This document shows positions 32,971 to 41,311 of a stretch of 64,000 nucleotides of DNA, piece by piece. The translations under genes and the position numbers were made by a program. Source of the stretch: Micromonospora sonchi (GTDB taxonomy: Bacteria > Actinomycetota > Actinomycetes > Mycobacteriales > Micromonosporaceae); assembly GCF_014646235.1 (NCBI RefSeq), contig NZ_BMNB01000031.1, positions 17,747-81,746 on the forward strand, written 5' to 3'. Under the pieces are notes generated by a model. It was not told where the DNA came from. It was given only the letters and a program-made list of their open reading frames with translations, and ran no database searches. Within the stretch, counting starts at the first letter, position 1, and each line of letters opens with the position of its first letter.

Positions 32971-34472
32971 GCGATCGTCAGCGCGGTCCACGACACCGGC
33001 GGCAGCTCGACGGTGAGCAGGCCGTCGGAGAGTCGCGCGGTGTCGTTCGTCCGCAACCCCACCCGTTGCGTGTCCCGCAGGTCGTTGGCGGCGCGTACGT
33101 CGGTGTCCCAGATTCCCCGGGCCGAGACCGCACCGGTCGGCTGGAACGCGCTCAGGTCGATCGTCACCGTCGTCGCCTCGGTGAGGTGCCGGTTCTGCAG
33201 GAACACCGAGAGCGAGGAACCCTCGCTGGTCGCGGCCGCCGCCACCACCGGCACCGAGCCGTGGGTCGCGGTGTCCGTCGCGTCGGCGTCGACCGCGACC
33301 CGCAGCGCGTCGCCGCGGGCGGCGTGCGAGGTCACCGAGAACGGGAAGAACGTCGTCTGCCGCCAGGCCGGTCCGCCCGGCTCGGTCATGATCGGCGCGA
33401 TCACGTTGACCAACTGTGCGAGGTTCGCCGAGGTGACCCGGTCGGCGTGGTTGAGCAGCGAGATCAGCAGACCGCCGAGGACGACCGCATCCGCGACGTT
33501 GTACCGATCTTCGAGCAGGCGCGGCGCCACCGGCCACTCGTCGATGGTGAAATGGCGGGCTTGCTCCTGCCACCGGGTGAGATACCAGACGTTCCACTCG
33601 TCGAACGAGATGTCGATGCGCTTGGGTGACCGCTTGACCGCGCGTACGTGGTCGGCGGTCGCGATCACCGACTCGATGTAGGCGTCCATGTCCACGCCGG
33701 AGGCGAGGAAGCTCGCGAGATCACCGTCGTGCTCCTGGTAGTACGCGTGGCAGGAGATGTAGTCGACATCGTCGTACGCGTGCGTCAGGACGACGCGTTC
33801 CCACTCACCGAACGTCGGCATGCCGCGCCCGGACGACCCGCAGGCGACCAGCTCCAGGTCCCGGTCCACCTGCCGCATCGCCTTCGCCGTCATCGCCGCG
33901 AGCTTGCCGTAGTCCTCGGCGTCGCGGTGGCCAAGCTGCCAGGGGGCATCCATCTCGTTACCGAGACACCACATGGCGACGCCGAACGGCGCCTCCCGGC
34001 CGTCGGCGGCCCGCTGGGCGGCGCGGGCGGTGCCGGCCGGCACGTTGGCGTACTCGAGCAGCTCGACGGCCTCCTTCGGGCCTCGGGTGCCGAGGTTGAC
34101 GGCGAGCATCAGCTCGCTGCCCACCAGATCGAGCCAGCGCTGGAACTCGTGCAGGCCGACCTGGTTGGTCTCGGTGGAGTGCCAGGCGAGATCGAGCCGG
34201 CGGGGGCGCTCGGCCACCGGCCCCACGCCGTCCTCCCAGTTGTAGCCGGACACGAAATTGCCACCCGGGTACCGGACCGTGCTGACGCCGAGCTCCTTGA
34301 CCAGCTCGATCACGTCGCGGCGGAACCCGTCCGGTCCGGCGCTCGGGTGCCCGGGCTCGTGGATGCCGTCGTAGATGTGGCGACCGAGGTGTTCGACGAA
34401 ACCGCCGAAGAGCCGGCGACGGACCGGACCGATGGTGAAGGCCGGGTCGATGGTGAGGTGCGCGCGGGCCAT
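32967..34472 (-). CDS. abfA: Intracellular GH51 alpha-L-arabinofuranosidase
   Basis: A 501-residue enzyme without a signal peptide that removes terminal arabinofuranose from short arabino- and arabinoxylo-oligosaccharides. The TIM barrel starts with 'RRRLFGGFVEHLGRHIYDGI' and 'VRYPGGNFVSGYNWEDG'. The predicted acid/base is Glu173 (CLGNEMDAP) and the nucleophile Glu292 (SFDEWNVWY), with spacing as in characterised AbfA enzymes. A C-terminal beta-sandwich (about 385-501) completes the family length. The ATG at 34472 lies 7 bases after TATCGT with no ribosome site, so it is probably leaderless. It would process sugars imported after digestion by the secreted GH43, GH10 and GH11 enzymes. Confidence 0.93.
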   Translation of the reverse strand: MARAHLTIDPAFTIGPVRRRLFGGFVEHLGRHIYDGIHEPGHPSAGPDGFRRDVIELVKELGVSTVRYPGGNFVSGYNWEDGVGPVAERPRRLDLAWHSTETNQVGLHEFQRWLDLVGSELMLAVNLGTRGPKEAVELLEYANVPAGTARAAQRAADGREAPFGVAMWCLGNEMDAPWQLGHRDAEDYGKLAAMTAKAMRQVDRDLELVACGSSGRGMPTFGEWERVVLTHAYDDVDYISCHAYYQEHDGDLASFLASGVDMDAYIESVIATADHVRAVKRSPKRIDISFDEWNVWYLTRWQEQARHFTIDEWPVAPRLLEDRYNVADAVVLGGLLISLLNHADRVTSANLAQLVNVIAPIMTEPGGPAWRQTTFFPFSVTSHAARGDALRVAVDADATDTATHGSVPVVAAAATSEGSSLSVFLQNRHLTEATTVTIDLSAFQPTGAVSARGIWDTDVRAANDLRDTQRVGLRTNDTARLSDGLLTVELPPVSWTALTIA

Positions 34473-34475
34473 GAG

Positions 34476-34487
34476 GCTCACGATAGC
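34476..34487 (-). promoter_or_regulatory. GH51 promoter -10 box inside a CG-centred dyad
   Basis: On the minus strand, TATCGT (34485-34480) is the likely -10 box, and the imperfect palindrome GCTATCGTGAGC covers it. The CG centre and the TGAG arm recall the LacI-type sites before the two GH43 genes, but the match is weaker. Confidence 0.4.
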
Positions 34488-34516
34488 GCCGTCGGCGGCC
34501 CGCCTCGCTCGCGGGC

Positions 34517-34548
34517 TTGACCTTGACGCAGCGTCAACCCCGCATGCT
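34517..34548 (+). promoter_or_regulatory. MerR-type promoter with 20-bp spacer and internal dyad
   Basis: TTGACC (34517-34522) and CATGCT (34543-34548) are separated by 20 bases, longer than the usual 17. The spacer contains the perfect dyad TTGACGCAGCGTCAA (34523-34537). Overlong spacers with a central dyad are the hallmark of MerR-activated promoters. The predicted start of transcription falls on the ATG at 34555. The MerR gene is third in this operon. Confidence 0.7.
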
Positions 34549-34554
34549 GGCGTC

Positions 34555-35391
34555 ATGTCCATCAACCAGACGACAACCGGGCAGGTCCGCGGGCCGGCGA
34601 TCCAGGTCCAGGGCCTGGCGAAGTCCTACCAGGAGCTGCGCGTGTTGCGCGGCGTGACCTTCGACGTGGCGCGGGGCAGCGTATTCGCGCTGCTCGGCTC
34701 CAACGGGGCGGGCAAGACCACCGTCGTGCGGATCCTGTCCACGCTGCTCAAACCGGACGCGGGGACGGCCAGCGTCATCGGCTTCGACGTCGCCAGGCAG
34801 GCGGCGAAGGTGCGGGAGTCGATCAGCCTGACGGGACAGTTCGCGGCCGTCGACGAGATCCTCAGCGGGCGGGAGAACCTGGTGCTGATCGCCCGGTTGC
34901 GGCATCTGCGGGACCCGGGCCGGATCGCGGATGACCTGCTGGCCCGCTTCTCGCTGACCGACGCGGCCAACCGCAGGGTGTCGACGTACTCGGGTGGCAT
35001 GCGCCGCCGTCTCGACATCGCGATGAGCCTCATCGGCAACCCACCGGTGATCTTCCTCGACGAACCGACGACCGGGCTTGACCCACAGGCGCGTCTCGAG
35101 GTGTGGCAGGCCGTCCGGGAACTCGCCCGGCAGGGCACGACGGTGCTGCTCACCACGCAGTACCTCGACGAGGCCGAACAACTCGCCGACCGGATCGCGA
35201 TCCTGCACAGGGGGCGCATCATCGCCGACGGCACCCTTTCCGAGCTCAAGCAGTTGCTTCCGCCGGCCAAGGTCGAGTACGTCGAGAAGCAGCCGACCCT
35301 CGAGGAGGTCTTCCTCGCCATCGTCGGTGCCGAGGGCACCGACAGCACGGTAGCCGCCGCCAGCCCCGACGGACCGAAGGAGCTCCAATGA
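34555..35391 (+). CDS. ABC exporter ATP-binding protein (DrrA-like)
   Basis: A 278-residue ATPase with Walker A 'GSNGAGKTT', Q-loop 'SLTGQFAAVDEILSGRENL', signature 'YSGGMRRRLD', Walker B 'VIFLDEPTTGLD' and a C-terminal 'EKQPTLEEVFLAI' motif. These features match the daunorubicin-resistance DrrA subfamily, which pairs with one permease to export drugs or lipids. It is the first gene of a three-gene operon (ATPase, permease, MerR). The start overlaps the predicted transcription start, so it is read as leaderless. Confidence 0.92.
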   Translation: MSINQTTTGQVRGPAIQVQGLAKSYQELRVLRGVTFDVARGSVFALLGSNGAGKTTVVRILSTLLKPDAGTASVIGFDVARQAAKVRESISLTGQFAAVDEILSGRENLVLIARLRHLRDPGRIADDLLARFSLTDAANRRVSTYSGGMRRRLDIAMSLIGNPPVIFLDEPTTGLDPQARLEVWQAVRELARQGTTVLLTTQYLDEAEQLADRIAILHRGRIIADGTLSELKQLLPPAKVEYVEKQPTLEEVFLAIVGAEGTDSTVAAASPDGPKELQ

Positions 35392-36149
35392 CCAGGCACT
35401 TCTTCGGCGACACCGCGGTCCTGCTGGGGCGGTCCCTGCGCCACATCAGCCGCAGCCCGGACACCATCATCACGACCGCGATCACGCCGATCGCGATGCT
35501 GCTGCTGTTCGTCTACGTGTTCGGCGGCGCGATCCAGACCGGGTCGGACAGATACGTGAACTACCTGCTGCCCGGCATCCTGCTCATCACGGTCGCCTCC
35601 GGCATCTCCTACACCGCGTACCGACTCTTCCTGGACATGAGAAGTGGCGTCTTCGAGCGGTTCCAGTCCATGCCGATCGCCCGCTCCTCCGTGCTGTGGG
35701 CACACGTGCTGACCTCGCTGGTCGCCAACCTGATCTCGCTCGTGGTGGTGGTGCTGGTCGCCCTCGTCATCGGCTTCCGCTCGGGTGCCGCAGCGCTGGA
35801 CTGGATCGCGGTCGCCGGCGTCATGATGCTGTTCACCCTCGCGCTGACGTGGCTCGCCGTCATCCCGGGCCTGACCGCGAAATCCGTGGACGGCGCGAGC
35901 GCGTTCTCCTATCCGCTCATCTTCCTGCCGTTCATCAGCTCGGCCTTCGTACCCACGCAGAGCATGCCCGGCCCAGTGCGCGCCTTCGCCGAGCACCAGC
36001 CGGTGACGTCGATCGTCAACACGATCCGCGGCCTGTTCGCTCAGCAGCAGGTCGGTGGCGACATCTGGATCGCCCTCGCCTGGTGCGTCGGCCTTCTCAT
36101 CGTCGCCTACGGCATCGCCATGGCCATCTATCGCCGCAAGATCAGCTGA
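35388..36149 (+). CDS. ABC-2 type permease (DrrB-like)
   Basis: A 253-residue membrane protein with six hydrophobic segments and an ABC-2 pattern: 'SPDTIITTAITPIAMLLLFV', 'LLPGILLITVASGISYTAYR', 'ERFQSMPIARSSVLWAHVLT' and 'LPFISSAFVPTQSMPGPVRA'. It is the partner of the preceding ATPase; the genes overlap by ATGA. The pair would export a hydrophobic compound, probably a drug. The substrate is unknown, and the MerR gene that follows probably senses it or a related toxic molecule. Confidence 0.9.
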   Translation: MTRHFFGDTAVLLGRSLRHISRSPDTIITTAITPIAMLLLFVYVFGGAIQTGSDRYVNYLLPGILLITVASGISYTAYRLFLDMRSGVFERFQSMPIARSSVLWAHVLTSLVANLISLVVVVLVALVIGFRSGAAALDWIAVAGVMMLFTLALTWLAVIPGLTAKSVDGASAFSYPLIFLPFISSAFVPTQSMPGPVRAFAEHQPVTSIVNTIRGLFAQQQVGGDIWIALAWCVGLLIVAYGIAMAIYRRKIS

Positions 36150-36179
36150 TCACGGGTCTCCCTGATGCAGGCTGAAGCC

Positions 36180-36950
36180 ATGCTGACGATCGGACGCCTG
36201 GCGTCCTACGCCGGAGTGACCATCCGCGCGGTACGGCACTACCACCAGGTCGGACTGCTTCCGGAGCCGGAGCGCGACGCCTCCGGCTACCGGTCGTACG
36301 ACGCGAACGCCGTCGTACGACTCATCCGGATCCGGACCCTGGCCGAGGCCGGCGTCCCGCTGGCCCGGGTCCGCGAGCTGCTCGACGCCGACCCCGAGGC
36401 GTTCGCCGCCGCGTCCGCCGAGATCGACCGGCAGCTGCGTACGCAGATCCGCGCGCTACAGGAGCATCGGCGGCGGATCGCGCGGTTGGGCTGCGGCGAT
36501 TCCCTGGCCGTTCCTGAAAAGGTGGTCGACTACCTGGACCGGCTGGCTGCCATCGGTGCGCCGGCGGCCGCCATCGAGGCTGAACGCGACGCGTGGATCC
36601 TGATAGCGGCGCGCTGGCCGGAATCGATCCCGATGTTGATGACCGACAAGGTGACCCAGCTGGCCAACCCGAAGGTCGTCCGGCTCTACCGGCTCATCGG
36701 TCGGATCGCAGAGGACTGGACGGACGAGAAGCTGCTGCGAGAAACGGCCGACCTGATGAGCGAGCTACTCGAGCAGGCCGCAGTCAGCGGCGAACTGGAC
36801 CAGCAGACCGAGGTCATGCCCGATGCGGCGTTCATCCGCCTGATGGACTCGTTCGCCGACGCCGCCCACCCCGCCGTCGCGCGGCTGCGGGAACTGGTCG
36901 CCGAGCGGGGCTGGACCGGCTGGACCGTGTTCGCGAAGCGCGACCCCTGA
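36180..36950 (+). CDS. MerR-family transcriptional regulator
   Basis: A 256-residue regulator. The N-terminal winged helix is typical: 'LTIGRLASYAGVTIRAVRHY', 'YHQVGLLPEPERD', 'GYRSYDANAVVRLIRIRTLA'. A coiled-coil dimerisation helix follows (about 80-110), then a long helical C-terminal domain (about 125-256) without Cys metal ligands, so it probably binds an organic effector. The start could also be the ATG at 36165; 36180 matches the conserved family start better. It is expected to activate the operon promoter at 34517-34548. Confidence 0.88.
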   Translation: MLTIGRLASYAGVTIRAVRHYHQVGLLPEPERDASGYRSYDANAVVRLIRIRTLAEAGVPLARVRELLDADPEAFAAASAEIDRQLRTQIRALQEHRRRIARLGCGDSLAVPEKVVDYLDRLAAIGAPAAAIEAERDAWILIAARWPESIPMLMTDKVTQLANPKVVRLYRLIGRIAEDWTDEKLLRETADLMSELLEQAAVSGELDQQTEVMPDAAFIRLMDSFADAAHPAVARLRELVAERGWTGWTVFAKRDP

Positions 36951-37045
36951 GGTGTCACGCCGCGCCCGCCCCACAGCTTCTCAGCCATCACATGCTCGTC
37001 CTCTGGGCGTACGTTGGAAAGCAGCGGAAGAGGAGGTCGCTCGCG

Positions 37046-37270
37046 ATGATCCCGGCACTGATCCTGTTCGGCCTCCTGTGCGGCCGCTGGTGGCGGTTGT
37101 CGCTCATCGCCGCCGCGCTGGGATGGCCGGTCCTGCTGGTCGCCGGCGACGTGATGAATGTCGGGCCGGAACTGCTCGGCGCGGCTGGGCTCGCCATAGC
37201 CAACACCGGCGTGGGCGTGTTGATTCACCAGGGCATCCGGCTGGCGATCCGCAAAATCCGCCATACGTGA
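37046..37270 (+). CDS. Small two-helix membrane protein
   Basis: A 74-residue protein. ATG 37046 has a strong AGGAGG site at 37031-37036. Two hydrophobic helices ('LILFGLLCGRWWRLSLIAAA' and 'ELLGAAGLAIANTGVGVLIH') flank a short loop, with a basic C terminus (RLAIRKIRHT), which suggests both ends are cytoplasmic. No family recognised. The good ribosome site is the best evidence for the gene. Confidence 0.65.
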   Translation: MIPALILFGLLCGRWWRLSLIAAALGWPVLLVAGDVMNVGPELLGAAGLAIANTGVGVLIHQGIRLAIRKIRHT

Positions 37271-37295
37271 TCGTCGGGTCAGGCCTTCAGACGCC

Positions 37296-37508
37296 GTGTT
37301 CGGTCTGGCCGCTTCGGTCGCCGCCGTGGCCCTCATCTCCAGCAACCGCGCGACCCGGATCCCCGCGGCGGTAAGCCTGCTCGCCGCTGCGGCACTGTTG
37401 GTAGCGGGCGACATCCACGGTGGGGCGGCCGCCGTCGGTGCCGCGACGGGAATCATCCTGCCAACGGCGGACGACGGACGCCACCCACCCGCAAGCTCAC
37501 GACCGTGA
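37296..37508 (+). CDS. Possible small hydrophobic protein
   Basis: A 70-residue frame from GTG 37296 with two hydrophobic helices ('MFGLAASVAAVALISSNRAT' and 'SLLAAAALLVAGDIHGGAAA'), starting 25 bases after the previous small membrane gene. No ribosome site is visible. Composition resembles small actinobacterial membrane proteins, but the support is weak. Confidence 0.4.
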   Translation: MFGLAASVAAVALISSNRATRIPAAVSLLAAAALLVAGDIHGGAAAVGAATGIILPTADDGRHPPASSRP

Positions 37509-37552
37509 GCCCGACCGGAACGCCACTGCGCACGCCACACCTACTCATAGAT

Positions 37553-38041
37553 CTTGGACAGTTTCCGTTCCGGGGGGCTCGCAGAGAAACGCCGGGTCGC
37601 CCGGCCAGAGGCACATCCAGAACAGGCGTCATGTCACCCTGACATATTTAGGGCGACCGGCAATCGGGCGGAGGCGGCGGGATCGGGTCCTGGCGCGTCA
37701 GGCGGCCGGACGATGAGACCAGATCCGCGACCGGCGACGTCGCACTGGACACCGCAACTCGCGGCCCTGCCACGCGATGCCGCAACCCGTGGGCCTACGC
37801 GCGGGGCCGCGCGCACCTGATCATCGCCGATCGCCGTTCCGCCGTAACGGCGGTGTCCCAACCGATCGGACACCCCCGTACCGACGAAACGGAGTCGATC
37901 AACTGGCTGCGGAGTTCCCCGCACACCAGCCAGGTGCCCGAGACGATCGAGCCGCTCGAACCCAAGCGGGTCGGACAGCCTCGGCGGGATGCACCAGTCC
38001 CGCCGCGTCGAGGAGCCCGGGCTGAACGGAAACTGTCCAAG
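37553..38041. mobile_element. 489-bp element with perfect 18-bp terminal inverted repeats (MITE-like)
   Basis: The 18-mer CTTGGACAGTTTCCGTTC at 37553-37570 recurs exactly, inverted, at 38024-38041. The interior holds no credible gene; the two frames that begin inside the repeats merely share their first residues because of the repeat. Size, terminal repeats and lack of a transposase fit a non-autonomous transposon. I could not find a clear target-site duplication. It fills most of the gene-free stretch 37509-38190; nothing else is recognisable there. Confidence 0.55.
37626..37650. promoter_or_regulatory. ATGTCA-N3-TGACAT dyad inside the inverted-repeat element
   Basis: A perfect 6-bp dyad with a CCC spacer lies at 37631-37645, within a 25-base segment that matches 32013-31989 (minus strand) at 22 positions. 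It looks like a protein-binding site, but no gene start lies close by. Confidence 0.4.
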
Positions 38042-38190
38042 CGGGCTTCGCCCCGCGCCCGATCCCCGCGGCACCGTCACGTCGTCCTAGTCCAGGTCGA
38101 TGCCCCGGCCCGCGTCGTCAACCGCGGCCATGCAAGTCTTGCTCCGACGTGGCGAGTCTTCCTCGATCCGGCATCGTCGGACCGTCATCA

Positions 38191-38559
38191 TCACCTGTCA
38201 GCGCGGCGAAGCATCGCGTCTGTTTCGGGATCGGGCATGAGCTCCCGGACCTCCTGGGCGCAGCGGCAAGCGCCGGCAATCTTGGCAGCCCACGTCAGTG
38301 CCTCCTCGCGTGAGGCCACGTCGATGACCACGAACCCGCCAATGACCTCCTTGGCCTCCGGGTACGGGCCATCGGTGACCATCCCGTCCGTGGCCACGAC
38401 GCTCGCCCTCTGGCGTTCGAGCCCAGCGCCGAACACAAACACGCCGGCGTCCACGGCCTCCTGGACCACCGCGTGCGAGGCCTTGCCCACGTCGGGCCAA
38501 TCCTCGTCGGGGATGTGATCCATCGCGCCGTCATTGAACGAAATCAGGTACCGCGTCAT
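38191..38559 (-). CDS. YCII-related protein
   Basis: A 122-residue protein of the YCII/DGPF family with 'TRYLISFNDGAMDHIPDEDW' and the central 'TDGPYPEAKEVIGGFVVIDV', then 'REEALTWAAKIAGACRCAQE'. YCII domains are small ferredoxin-like folds, often found with ECF sigma factors; no sigma gene lies here. The ATG at 38559 begins the conserved strand and has GGGAG upstream. An ATG 5 bases further upstream is out of frame. Function is unknown. Confidence 0.85.
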   Translation of the reverse strand: MTRYLISFNDGAMDHIPDEDWPDVGKASHAVVQEAVDAGVFVFGAGLERQRASVVATDGMVTDGPYPEAKEVIGGFVVIDVASREEALTWAAKIAGACRCAQEVRELMPDPETDAMLRRADR

Positions 38560-38824
38560 CCCATGACTCCCTCGTCCCGGCGGCCTCGTCCAGCCGCCTC
38601 TCGCCTGCTCTACGAACGACTCCACCCGGATCCGACGCTATGCGGGAAGACTCGCACGAGATCTTCCCCGCACAACGCCCGCGGGCGTCAAGTCGCCCGT
38701 TCTCGCAGGGAACATGGCCGCCGATGCTGGCGCAGTCGCCGGTCGTCGTCACGGCCGTCTGCCGTTGAGGCTCGGCAGCGAGGGCGGATCTCGGCACAGT
38801 GAACACCGTCGCTAACCTGCTGTC

Positions 38825-39370
38825 ATGGATGTCGAGGAGCGTCTGCGGTGGACCCGCCGCTGGCTGTGGATCGTGGTGGTGGGGCTCTTCGTCAGCGGGG
38901 TGACCGCGTTCCCGCTCGAGATCGAGATGCGCTGGCTGCTGCGGGCGGTCGACCCACTCGCCGAGCAGCTACCGGCGTTGGTCGGCTGGATCGAACGGGT
39001 GCACACCGGGCTGGTCGAAACCGGAGACCGCTACCCGTTCATGCGGTACGGGACCGACTGGCTCGCGTTCGCCCACCTGGTGCTCGCGGTGGCGTTCTGG
39101 GGGCCGCTGCGCGACCCGGTGCGCAACGTCTGGGTGGTCCAGCTCGGCATGATCGCCTGCATCGGAATCGTGCCGCTGGCGCTGATCTGTGGGCCGCTCC
39201 GGGAGATCCCGTGGTTCTGGACGATCGTGGACCTGTCCTTCGCGGTTGGGGCGTTCCCACCGCTGTGGTTCGCGTACCGGCACATCCGGGCGATCGAGGC
39301 GCAGCAGGCCGAGCCTGCGGACCGGGCCCCCTCGTCGAGGCCCGAGACCTCCGGATCGACACGCCCGTAA
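38825..39370 (+). CDS. Integral membrane protein with four helices
   Basis: A 181-residue protein with four hydrophobic segments (about 13-30, 77-95, 102-123, 128-150), an aromatic-rich 'DRYPFMRYGTDWLAFAHLVL' loop-helix and a polar C-terminal tail. It resembles small conserved membrane proteins of unknown role in actinobacteria. TAACCT at 38813-38818 lies 6 bases before the ATG with no ribosome site, a leaderless arrangement. Confidence 0.75.
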   Translation: MDVEERLRWTRRWLWIVVVGLFVSGVTAFPLEIEMRWLLRAVDPLAEQLPALVGWIERVHTGLVETGDRYPFMRYGTDWLAFAHLVLAVAFWGPLRDPVRNVWVVQLGMIACIGIVPLALICGPLREIPWFWTIVDLSFAVGAFPPLWFAYRHIRAIEAQQAEPADRAPSSRPETSGSTRP

Positions 39371-39458
39371 ACGCCGATGGTCGCCGAGCAGCGTGGGCGG
39401 CCAGTCCAACCGCCGCGACCTGCGACCCACGGTGCCGGGGCTTCCGCCCGTGGGCGAG

Positions 39459-40274
39459 TTACGGCTTGCGGCCGACCGCGCAGTACTGGTCGATCTCCTT
39501 GGTCGGGGAGTCCGCGCCCTCGGGCCGCCAGCGGGTGACCGAGACGACGCCGGGCTCGACCAGTTCCAGGCCGTCGAAGAGGGCCGCGATCCGCGCCGGG
39601 CTACGCAGGTGGTACCTGGGGTTGGCGGAGAGGTTCCAGATCCGCACGGCCTCGGTGACCGCCTCGCTGGTGTCGCTGCCGTCGTACATCGCCAGGTAGC
39701 TGCCGGAGGGCAGCCGGGCCATGATGCCGTCGATGATCGACTTCGCTTCGACGTCCGACTCGATGTGACCGAGGATGCCCATCAGGATGAGGGCGACCGG
39801 CTGGCTCAGGTCCAACGTCCGCGACGCCTCCCGGAGAATGGTCTCGGTGTCCCGGAGATCCACATCGATGTAGTCGGTGGCGCCCTCGGGCGTACCCACC
39901 AGCAACGCCCGGGCGTGCGTCAGCACCAGTGGGTCGTTGTCGACGTACACGATGCGTGCCTGCGGGTTGACCGACTGCGCCACTTCGTGGGTGTTGTCGG
40001 CGGTGGGCAGGCCGGTGCCGATGTCGAGGAACTGCCGGATGCCGGCCGCACCGGCCAGGTAGCGCACCGCTCGGGTGAGATAGGCCCGCGACAGGCGAGC
40101 GTTCTCGGCGAGGTGCGGCAGGTTGGTGATGATCTCGTCACCGACCTCGCGGTCGGCGGCGAAGTTGTCCTTGCCGCCGAGCAGGTAGTTCCAGATCCGA
40201 GCCGTCTGCGGCATCCCGGTGTCCAAGGTAGGCCTGTTCTTCTCAGTGCCCGCCACGGCCTTACCGTCCACCAC
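39459..40274 (-). CDS. SAM-dependent methyltransferase of the DUF574 type
   Basis: A 271-residue protein with the actinobacteria-specific DUF574 methyltransferase pattern: 'ARIWNYLLGGKDNFAADREV', the SAM loop 'FLDIGTGLPTADNTHEVAQS', the acidic 'RIVYVDNDPLVLTHARALL' and C-terminal 'GVVSVTRWRPEG'. These proteins are abundant in Streptomyces and Micromonospora, often near XRE/DUF5753 regulators; substrates are unknown. It starts at GTG 40274 (another GTG directly precedes it), with GAGGTG upstream. It is divergent from the secreted protein at 40652. Confidence 0.9.
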   Translation of the reverse strand: MVDGKAVAGTEKNRPTLDTGMPQTARIWNYLLGGKDNFAADREVGDEIITNLPHLAENARLSRAYLTRAVRYLAGAAGIRQFLDIGTGLPTADNTHEVAQSVNPQARIVYVDNDPLVLTHARALLVGTPEGATDYIDVDLRDTETILREASRTLDLSQPVALILMGILGHIESDVEAKSIIDGIMARLPSGSYLAMYDGSDTSEAVTEAVRIWNLSANPRYHLRSPARIAALFDGLELVEPGVVSVTRWRPEGADSPTKEIDQYCAVGRKP

Positions 40275-40651
40275 GATCGCACCTCAGTCCTCTTCAGAGC
40301 AGCGCCGAGCTACCGCGGCAAGCCTAGGCCACTCCCGGTGCAAATCCCATCGGGGCCGGCTCAGGTGCCGCGGTCACCGCTCGCCTTCCCTCCCCCGACC
40401 ACGCACCATCGGACGAGTCCGGCCGACAGTGCGACGGTACGGCCCGTCTCGCGTCACTCGTCCACTCAGCGATTGGTCGATAACGATTTCAGGGGATGGG
40501 CCCGGCCTGACGAAACTCGCCGCAAATGGCGGAGACGGTCCGTCCGGCCACCAAACATATCGATACCGACGATTCTTTTCCATCGCCACTTCTCTATATG
40601 TTGAACGGCAGCCGGCTCCCCATCCACCACCCACCCCTCGGAGGTGCAGAG
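40275..40651. other. Divergent intergenic region
   Basis: 377 bases between the methyltransferase and the secreted-protein gene. TATATG at 40595-40600 is a plausible -10 box for the latter, and GGAGG at 40640-40644 is its ribosome site. I see no other gene or strong repeat. Confidence 0.4.
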
Positions 40652-41119
40652 GTGAGAAAGCGACTGCTCACGTCCCTCGCCGTCGTCTTCGCCCTGATCG
40701 CCACGGCGTTCGCCTCGGCGACGCCGGCCCAGGCCGCGTACGGTGCCGAAATCCCGGTGACCGTGCAGGTCTCCGCCTACAGTCAGAACGTCGGCATGGT
40801 GACCGGCTGGGTCCAGTTCGACGACGGCCGCACGAGCTTCCGCTATGAGCTGAGCTTCTGCCGGGAGTCCAGTTTCGCGGCGCCCACCCTGGAAATCCAC
40901 GTCAACAACGCGCTGTACCGCACGATCTACCACAGTGGCGGCGGCTCGATGACCCCCTGCCGCTTCGCCATGGGCGTCGCACAGACGGAGAACTACGGAA
41001 GCCCGGTCTCCAGCGTCCAGTTCATCGTGATCGGGTCGAGCTTCAACCAGAACGTCTATCGCACCCACCGCAGTTCCAACGGCTCGTCGTACGGCAAGGT
41101 CATCAACCCGTACTTCTGA
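40652..41119 (+). CDS. Small secreted protein of unknown function
   Basis: A 155-residue protein. GTG 40652 has GGAGG 7 bases upstream. The signal peptide (RKRLLTSLAVVFALIATAFA, cleavage near AQA-AY) leaves a mature domain of about 125 residues. It is rich in strands and aromatic residues, with two Cys (SFCRES and TPCRFA) likely forming a disulfide. No enzyme motif or family recognised. Its position before the sugar importer may be coincidental, since the importer has its own operator. Confidence 0.8.
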   Translation: MRKRLLTSLAVVFALIATAFASATPAQAAYGAEIPVTVQVSAYSQNVGMVTGWVQFDDGRTSFRYELSFCRESSFAAPTLEIHVNNALYRTIYHSGGGSMTPCRFAMGVAQTENYGSPVSSVQFIVIGSSFNQNVYRTHRSSNGSSYGKVINPYF

Positions 41120-41238
41120 CCGGTGACATCGGCGCGGATCCGGCCCGTCCGGGTCCGCGCCGAACGCGTGCGGGGCGGCGGGCAGGCTCCCTGCGACGAC
41201 GGCGCCCGTGGCTCTTGTGGGCACCATGACCGTCTATT

Positions 41239-41263
41239 AGTTTGTTTGACATCCAGACGAACT
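41239..41263 (+). promoter_or_regulatory. XylR/ROK-like operator upstream of the sugar importer
   Basis: AGTTTGTTTG (41239-41248) and CAGACGAACT (41254-41263) form a dyad with 8 of 10 matching pairs and a 5-base centre. The left arm is very close to the xyl operator of Bacillus (TTAGTTTGTTTG). It lies about 50 bases before the binding-protein gene. ROK/XylR repressors respond to xylose in other organisms. Confidence 0.55.
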
Positions 41264-41311
41264 TGCGCCCGCGTCGGTTCGCCGACCGAACCCTTCTCGA
41301 AGGGGAGACCG

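Noticed and set aside
37554..38040. Two small ORFs beginning MDSFRS inside the inverted-repeat element
   Set aside because: They start alike only because the ends are inverted repeats. The rest differs and has no coding features.
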